Shown: positions 56,776-64,000 of the stretch, piece by piece
Layout of the letters: each line of letters starts with the position of its first letter
Numbering within the stretch: position 1 is the first letter of the stretch
From: Symsagittifera roscoffensis
Taxonomy: Eukaryota > Xenacoelomorpha > Acoela > Convolutidae
NCBI RefSeq assembly: GCF_963678635.1
Contig: NC_087070.1
Location: 4,930,539 to 4,994,538, forward strand
Direction: 5' to 3'
Length of the DNA: 64,000 nt
Position numbers and translations under genes: made by a program
The notes under the pieces: generated by a model
Told to the model about the DNA's origin: nothing
Databases searched by the model: none
The model's input: the letters and a program-made list of their open reading frames with translations, nothing else

Positions 56776-57487
56776 AGTTTCCAGATGATAAAAAAGTTTT
56801 TGTCAAATATGGTAATATAAAAAAGTCAGCGATTTATTAACTGTTCCATACTTTAATAGAGTGGTTTTTAGATTTTAGGTTAATAGATTTTAATAGTGAC
56901 GTTTGTTGAATAACAAATTTTTCAGTCTTCCTTTTTTTTTCTTCTATTACAAGCCATTTGATTGCAATGACTTAGTTGGAAAAAAAATTCAGATTTCTTA
57001 GCCTTTTCAGTTTGCAAGTTTTTAAAATTTATTGTACCAGTAAAAAAATGAAATTTAAACACATTTTCTTTATAGCACAAGCATACAGCGCAGATTTGCA
57101 ATTTTTCCCCCAACATTCTGATAATTCTTAAGCTTGGACTTTTTGATTTTTTCAGCTGTGTCTTAGAGCATATCAGAGTGAAGTATGTGTGACATATCAA
57201 GCAACGGGACAATTCGAAACTCTTGAGCTGAAAACAGCTTTAAGTGCAAATTTTTCTATTTTGATTATTGCAGTTTTTCCACACTCACAAGACAACCAAT
57301 GAAATCTAAAAGTTTTCGCTTTCTCTGTGTCAGGTACTTTAGCAGACTCTACGCTAAAAACTTGATATATGCATGGCAAGCATTGAAATGATATAACTGT
57401 GATGTCATCTGTTTTAGTTCTTAGCAAAAGTTAATGGATAAAAAAATTTCCAATTTTTTCCTGCCAGAAAAATTTAATTTTGAATGT
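56776..57487. other. gene-free DNA between duplicated segments
   Basis: Two minus-strand frames (56922-57212 and 57197-57427) overlap slightly and have no recognisable domain. They are not called. Confidence 0.35.
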
Positions 57488-57610
57488 TTTTGAATAATTG
57501 TGAAAACTGAATATTTTTTTTCTGGGTGATAGGATGATTTTTTCAAAACTTGGTTTCTAAGCGTTTTAATCATTTTGAGATTGCATTATTTTTTTTGTGA
57601 TTAAATCCAC
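57488..57610 (+). repeat. duplicated segment, copy 2 of 2
   Basis: This is the partner of 56640-56775. Confidence 0.75.
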
Positions 57611-57880
57611 ATTCAGACGACATATAACAGTTCTTTTTTGCACCTAACCGGGTTTTTCTTTGTAGTTTTAGGCTTTTTGTACTTTGCCCTATGACTCAAA
57701 AAAAACTATTTGGAAATTTAAATTTTCAAAATTCGACAAGCAGTTAAGCAAGGTTTAATTTGGTTTGGATATCAGAATTGAACTGTATTCAAAAGTCAAT
57801 TAATGTATCATTCATTTAAAATTTTGATCGCAAGTCAACAAGTAATTATTTGGGACAATAAAAGCACCATAATTGATTCA
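57611..57880. other. short gene-free stretch
   Basis: I see nothing here. Confidence 0.4.
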
Positions 57881-58010
57881 ATTTAGTTAAGAACAATTAA
57901 TTGTTTTTCATTTCACCTTTGAAAGATAATTTTTGACTCTAAAGGATTTAGTTAAGAACAATTAATTGTTTTTCATTTCACCTTTGAAAGATAACTTTTT
58001 CATTAAAGGA
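57881..58010 (+). repeat. 65-bp tandem duplication
   Basis: 57881-57945 and 57946-58010 are copies of one unit (starting ATTTAGTTAAGAACAATT, containing CATTTCACCTTTGAAAGAT), almost identical over their first 50 bp. Confidence 0.93.
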
Positions 58011-58147
58011 TTTGCATGGCTTCGAAATAATGTGTTTTTATAATTAAACAAAGAATTTTACTTATAAACATCAAAATTATTTTTTACAGTAAGATGATTT
58101 TACAGTTCAACTTGAGAAAAAATTATTATTTGTTTTCTTTTCTGTAG

Positions 58148-58345
58148 GAAGCAGGAGAACTTGAAGTTTTCTTTTCTCTTTCACTTGGCTCCCCTTCTCT
58201 CTTCCTGGGTCTTGGAAGCGCTAAAAAATCAGATAAACGAGAAAAGCCTTTTGTAATGCAAGTACCACAGAAGGATCAAGTAAAAAAATCTATGGAAAAC
58301 AAGTTTGGGTCACCTTCAAATTCAAAAAGAGAAACTAAAAGCTAA
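58148..58345 (+). CDS. probable 3'-terminal exon, 65 codons, unrecognised protein
   Basis: A strong acceptor, TTGTTTTCTTTTCTGTAG, ends at 58147. The following 198 nt are open to a TAA at 58343-58345, if entered in phase 0. The segment starts EAGELEVFFSLSLGSP, is hydrophobic for about 25 residues, then turns Lys/Ser-rich (GSAKKSDKREKPF ... SNSKRETKS). The second half resembles the three-exon gene's product in composition, but not by alignment, and the intron phase does not fit that gene's phase-2 exons. A second frame is also open for 36 codons. No upstream exon or AATAAA was found nearby, so this is a partial call. Confidence 0.4.
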   Translation, partial: EAGELEVFFSLSLGSPSLFLGLGSAKKSDKREKPFVMQVPQKDQVKKSMENKFGSPSNSKRETKS

Positions 58346-58588
58346 GTTATAACTCTTAGTCATTGTTTTAAATGATTATAGTTCTCATTGAAAAAAAGAC
58401 AAGAAAAACGGAAATGTTTCAAAAAAATATTTTCATTTTGTTTGAAACAGTTTGATTTTTGTTGCCTGCAAAGCGCTTCTGTTGATAATCGATTTTTAAC
58501 AGCTGATTACAGACAATAGACAGTTGAAAAAGTGTAAAGCATCAAGAAACTTGATAAAAACTTCTGAATTTTTTCAATTTTGAGCAAA
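58346..58588. other. spacer before the satellite array
   Basis: No gene was seen. The repeat similarity begins near 58580. Confidence 0.4.
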
Positions 58589-61500
58589 AAACAGAAGCGC
58601 AATTCAATTTCTACCCTCAAGGTGGATAATTTTTTTTCTTAGAAGGGGTACACCTTAACTATAAGCATTTTCAGGAGATGGCCTAGAAGCAACAAAACGC
58701 CCTATTCTTGATAAATACCATTCTCAAAAGCTTTCATTTAAAGCCAATGGTCTTAGTCATTCTTCAAACTCTTGAGAAAGTTTTCCCTATATTTTTTTTC
58801 TATGGGAGTATGTGAGATCTTCAAGATTTTTATTTTAGGGGATACGTAAAATGTACAGAAGACTCACCTCGGATTATACTTTTGGTTAATAAAAGCGAAC
58901 ACATATGACTGTGTTTCCAATCTCACAAGAAAAATGCAAAAGCTTGTTGTAATGTTTCCCATATCCTGTTTGATTTCTTGCGATTTCGTCTTTTTGTTCG
59001 GTTTTGCGATCGCATCAACATCAAAAACAATTTTCGACCTAATTTGTAATTTTTTCATATTTCAGGGTTGCACGTCCGAGTCACGATCACACATTCATTT
59101 TTTGAGTACTAAGCTTAAGCCGATCTCTCTGTTTGAACATCCAAGCAGATTTGTTTGCATCAATTGATTTAAGGATATAAAGATTGCTGCTTGCAAAGAA
59201 TACTGCTTACTTTGACTGGCAAGTAGCATTATGGAAAACATTATAACGACTGGTAAGCAAAAAATTGGAGAATAGCAATCATAACAAATTTTGGATTTTT
59301 CTTGTGTCACTTAAACCTAAAAAAAAACTGAATAGCAATTCAACTTCTACCATCAAGTCGGATTAATTGTTTTTTAGAAGGAGACCTTGTTTTTTGAGAA
59401 AATTTCCAAGAGATGGCCTAAAAGTAACAAATTACCGTAATCTTCTGAAATTTCACTCTTAAAATCTCTCCTTTGAAGCTGATCGTCTTAGTCATATTTC
59501 TAACTCTTGAGAAACTTTTCTCGAGTTTTTTTCTCCATGGGAGTAAATGAGTTTTTATTTCTTGGACTACGCAAAAACCCAAAAGGTAGATGAGACTTAT
59601 CTCGGATTATTATTATGGTTAATAAAACCAAACACAAATGACTGTATTTCGAATTTAACAAAAAAGCAAATCTTGTTATAATGTTGCACATATCGATGTT
59701 GGATATCTTCCGTTTTCGGTTTTTGTCGGGCGCTGCGACGGCATCAACGTCAAAGTTTTTTTTTTGCCAAAATTGTCATTTTTTGACTTTTAAAAATTAC
59801 ACGTCCGAGTCACGATCACACATTCTCATTCTTACTACAAAACTTAGGCCGATTGTTCTGTTTGAACATTCGAGCAGATTTGTTTGCGTCAACTGATACA
59901 AGGATATAAAGGTTGCTGATTGCCAAGATTGCTGCTTGATTTGACTGGCAAGCAGCAAAAAGAGAAATGTTTTATAATGACTGGCGTTAAGCAAATTTGA
60001 GAAAAACTGTAACAAGTTTTTGTCACATTTTTCTTGTGAACCTCGAAACTATAAGAAAACAAATTGCGATTCAACATCTAACCTCATGTCGGATAAATTA
60101 TTTTGTAGAAAGAAATCACGTTTTTAAATACAAATTTTCAAGAGACGTCCTGAAACAACAAAATGCCTCAATATTATTAATCTCCATTCTCAAAAGCTTT
60201 CATTTGAAGCCAGTGGTCCTAGTCATACGTCAAACTCTTGAGTAAATTTCGCGGAGTTTTTTTTTCAGTGGGAATAAGTGAATTCTTCAATTATTTTGCT
60301 TCATGGAATGCGTAAAAGGTAGGTAAGACCTTCCACGGATGATACTTTTGAAAAATAAAACCAAACACATATGACTCTGTTTCGAGTTGAAAAAGAAAAA
60401 GCAAATATTTATTATAACAAATCCCATATCACTCTCTGAGCTCTTGTGTTTTTTGATTTTTTGTTGGGCGCAGCGATCTCTTCAACGTCGAAAAAAAATT
60501 TCGCCTGGTTTTTCTTTTAGTGTCGCACGACCGAGTAACGATCACAGTTTCTTCTTTTGAGTACAATGCAAAGACCGATCATTCTGTTTGAACATCCGAG
60601 CATATTTGTTGGCATCAACTGATATAAAGAAATAGAGAATCATGCTTGCCAAGGTTGCTGCTTGCTTTGGCTGGCAAGCAGCAATATGGAAATCATTATA
60701 ACGACTGGCAAGCAGCAAACTTGAGAAAATCTATAACAAATATTCGCAATTTTCTCGTGAAAATTGAAAATAAAAAAAACAGAACTGCAATTCAACTTCT
60801 ACCCTGAAATCAGACAAAGTGTTTTTTCTTTAAACAGAAGTCAGTTTTCTTTTTAAAAAATCTTAAAAATGGCCTGAAAGCAAAAAAAAAGCACTAAGTT
60901 TTGTAAATTTTTTTCTCGAAAGCTGTCATTTGATGCCAATGGTCTTAGTCATTCTTCAACTTCTTGAGAAACTTTTCAGGTAATTTTTCAAAGTTTTTCT
61001 TGGACTATGTAAAATGCAGGTAAGAGACATCTCGTATAATACTTTTGGTTAACAAAATTGAACACATATAACTGTGGTTCGAGTTTCACAAGAAAAATGC
61101 AAAAGCTTCTTATAGCCTTTCTCATATCGCTGTCTGACCTGTTGCATTTTTGGCTTTTTGTTAGGCCTTGCGATCGCATCAACTTAGGAAAAAGTTTTTG
61201 GTCTGACTTCACTATTTCACTTTTTAGGGTAGCACGCCCAAGTCACGATCACATTTTCTTCTTTTGAGTATAAAACTTTGGCTTACACATTTGTTTGAAC
61301 ATGCGAGCAGATTTATCAACTATAATAAGGATAAAAAGATTGATGCTTGCCAAGATTGTTGCTCGCTTTGACTGGCAAGCACCAATATGGATAACATTAT
61401 AACGACTGGCGAGCGGCAATTTTGAGAAATTTTTTAACAGATTTTGATTTTTCTGGGGAAACCCGAAACTATAAAAAAAATTCCAATTCAGCTTCTATCT

Positions 61501-64000
61501 TCAAGTCGGATAAATTTTTGTTCAGAAAAGGCGCAATTGTTAACAATATTTTGCAAGAGACGGCCTAAGAGCAACAAAAAACCCTAATTGTCATAACTTT
61601 CATTATCAAAACCTCTCTTTTGGAGCCAGTGGTCTTAGTCATACTTCAACTTCTTGAGAAATTTTTCAGGTAATTTTTCAAAGTTTTTCTTGGACTATGT
61701 AAAATGCAGGTAAGAGACATCTCGTATAATACTTTTGGTTAATAAAATCGAACACATATAACTGTTGTTCGAGTTTCACAAGAAAAATGCAAAAGCTTCT
61801 TATAGCGTTTCTCATATCGCTGTCTGACCTGTTGCAGTTTTGGCTTTTTGTTAGGCCTTGCGATCGCATCAACCTAGGAAAAAGTTTTTGGTCTGACTTC
61901 ACTATTTTTCTTTTTAGGGTAGCATGCCGGAGTCACGATCACATTTTCTTCTTTTGAGTATAAAACTTTGGCTTACACATTTGTTTGAACATGCGAGCAG
62001 ATTTACTTGCATCAACAAAAATAAGGATATAAAAATTGATGCATGCCAAGATTGTTGCTTGCTTTGAATGGCAAACACCAATATCAATAACATTATAACG
62101 ACTGGCAAGCGGCAATTTTGAGAAATTTTTTAACAGATTTTAATTTTTCTGGGGACGCCCGAAACTATAAAAAAAAAATCCAATTCAGCTTCTATCTTCA
62201 AGTCGTATAAATTTTTGTTCAGAAAGTGCTCAAATTTTAAACAAATTTTTAAAAGAGACGGCCTAGGAGCAACAAAAAACCCTAATTGTCATAATTTTCA
62301 TTATCAAAACCTCTCATTTGAAGCCAGTGGTCTTAGTCATACTTCAACTTCTTGAAGTTATTCAGGTAATTTTTCAAAGTTTTTCTTGGACTATGTAAAA
62401 TGCAGGTAAGAAACATCTCGTATAATTTTTTTGATTAATAAAACCGAACACATATAACTGTGCTTCGATTTTCACAAGAAAAATGCAAAAGCTTGTTATA
62501 GCCTGAAGTCAGACAAAGTGTTTTTTTTTTCTATAAAAGAAGTCAGTTTTTTTTTTTAAATCTAAAAAATGGCTTAAAAGCAAAAAAAAGCCCTAAGCTT
62601 TGTAATTTTTTTTCTGGAAAGCTGTCATTTGATGCTAATGGTCTTAGTCATACTTCAACTTCTTGAGAAATTTTTCATGTAATTTTTCAAAGTTTTTTTT
62701 GCACTATGTAAAATGCAGGTAAGATACATATCTTATAAAACTTATGGTTAATAAAACCGAACACATATAACTGTGCTTCGAGTTTCACAAGAAAAATGCA
62801 AAAGCTTTTTATAGCGTTTCCCATATCGCTGTCTGACTACTTGCATTTTTGGATGTTTGTTAGGCGTTGCGATCGCATCAACTTAGAAAAAAATTTTGGT
62901 CTGACTTTACTTTTTCTCTTTTTAGGGTAGCACGCCCGAGTCACGATCACATTTTCTTCTTTTGAGTATAAAACTTTGGCTTCCACATTTGTTTGAATAT
63001 GCGAGCAGGTTTACTTGCATCAACAAAAATAAGGATATAAAAATTGATAATTGCCAAGATTGTTGCTTGCTTTGACTGGCAAACACCAATATCGATAACA
63101 TTATAACGACTGGCAAGCGGCAATTTTGAAAAATTTTTTAACAGATTTTAATTTTTCTGGGGACACCCGAAACTATAAAAAAAATTCCAATTCAGCTTTT
63201 ATCTTCAAGTCGGATAAATTTTTGTTCAGAAAGTGCTCAAGTTTTAATTAAATTTTTGCAAGATACGGCCTAAGAGCAACAAAAAACCCTAATTGTTATA
63301 ATTTTCATTATAAAAACCTCTCATTTGAAGCCAGTGGTCTTAGTCATACTTCAACTTCTTGAAGTGTTTCAGGTAATTTTTCAAAGTTTTTCTTGGACTA
63401 TGTAAAATGCAGGTAAGAAACATCTCGTATAATACTTTTGGTTAATAAAACCGAACACATATAACTGTGCTTCGAGTTTCACAATAAAAATGCTAAAACT
63501 TCTTATAGCCTGAAGTCGGACAAAGTGCTTTTTTTTATAAAAGAAGTCAGTTTTTTTTTAAAAAACCAAAAAAATGGCCTAAAAGCAAAAAAACCCTAAG
63601 CTTTGTAAATTTTTTTCTCGAAAGCTGTCATTTGATGCTAATGGTCTTAGTCTTACTTCAACTTCTTGGGAAATTTTTCAGGTAATTTTTTAAAATGCAG
63701 ATGCAGGTCAGACACATTGCGTATAATACTTTTGGTTAAAAAAACCAAACACATAAAACTGTGCTTCGAGTTTCACAAGAAAAATGCAAAAGCTTCTTAT
63801 AGCGTTTCCCATATCGCTGTCTGACCTCTTGCATTTTTGGTTTTTGTTAGAGTTTTTCCAAGAGACGGCCTAAGAGCAACAAAAAACCCTGATTGTCATA
63901 ACTTTAAAGATCAAAACTTCTCATATGAAGCCAGTGGTCAAAGTCATGCTTCAAACTGTTAAGGTTTTCACTGATTTTTTTTCTCTGGGAGTAAGTGATT
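58589..64000 (+). repeat. about 0.7-kb satellite array, ten units, running off the window
   Basis: Units start at about 58589, 59325, 60060, 60783, 61481, 62180, 62502, 63188, 63508 and 63849. Landmarks per unit are AATTCAACTTCTACC, GGTCTTAGTCATACTTCAA, GTTAATAAAACCGAACACA, TTTCACAAGAAAAATGCAAA, GCGATCGCATCAAC, GAGTCACGATCACA, TTTGTTTGAACAT and ATTATAACGACTGGCAAGC. The first five units are 700-735 bp. Later ones alternate about 690 and 320 bp because the short units lack the second half. Divergence falls from left to right. Short frames on both strands recur in the units but change frame between them. Confidence 0.95.
60655..60684. repeat. perfect 11-bp hairpin in satellite unit 3
   Basis: TTGCTGCTTGC (60655-60665) and GCAAGCAGCAA (60674-60684) pair perfectly around an 8-nt loop. 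GGCAAGCAGCAA occurs again at about 60707. Unit 2 keeps a 10-bp version and the other units an imperfect one. Confidence 0.85.

Overview
This window reads as gene-poor, A+T-rich (about two thirds by eye) nuclear DNA of an invertebrate metazoan. The reasons are GT-AG introns, non-LTR retrotransposon remains, many inverted-repeat DNA elements, and long tandem duplications and minisatellites. I see no bacterial-type operon, no rRNA and no intact tRNA. The species cannot be fixed from the sequence. The best-preserved retroelement protein belongs to a reverse transcriptase family I know from cnidarian, sponge and similar invertebrate genomes, but that does not identify the host.

Layout. 1-1.14 kb is a more G+C-rich stretch without a gene and with a nested hairpin. 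1.15-4.3 kb (minus) is a decayed non-LTR retroelement with SGNH-like, PHD-like, reverse transcriptase (RT) and restriction-like endonuclease-like parts. 4.64-5.22 kb (minus) is an RT fragment of a different LINE. 6.6-12.7 kb holds two old duplications. 14.4-19.9 kb is a repeat family ending in a near-identical 1.8-1.9 kb tandem duplication. 21.87-22.78 kb (plus) is the 3' end of a third LINE. Four copies of a long-armed foldback element lie at 20.8, 23.3, 32.4 and 49.3 kb. Short terminal-inverted-repeat elements lie at 28.4, 36.5, 38.4, 40.2 and 55.1 kb. Minisatellites lie at 35.2 kb (about 21-bp period) and 41.1 kb (25/50/150-bp hierarchy). A 1.38-kb tandem duplication fills 42.6-45.3 kb. A 0.7-kb satellite array runs from 58.6 kb past the right edge.

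Host genes. I can support one: a three-exon plus-strand gene at 51.37-54.02 kb encoding a predicted 176-residue, Ser/Lys/Arg-rich protein with several basophilic kinase motifs, a compact 3' end and an AATAAA signal. Its exon phases agree, its exons are more G+C-rich than their surroundings, and its introns contain repeat fragments. A second terminal-exon-like ORF lies at 58.15-58.35 kb (plus), just before the satellite array, with no visible upstream exon. Everything else is mobile-element debris, tandem repeats or featureless A+T-rich DNA.
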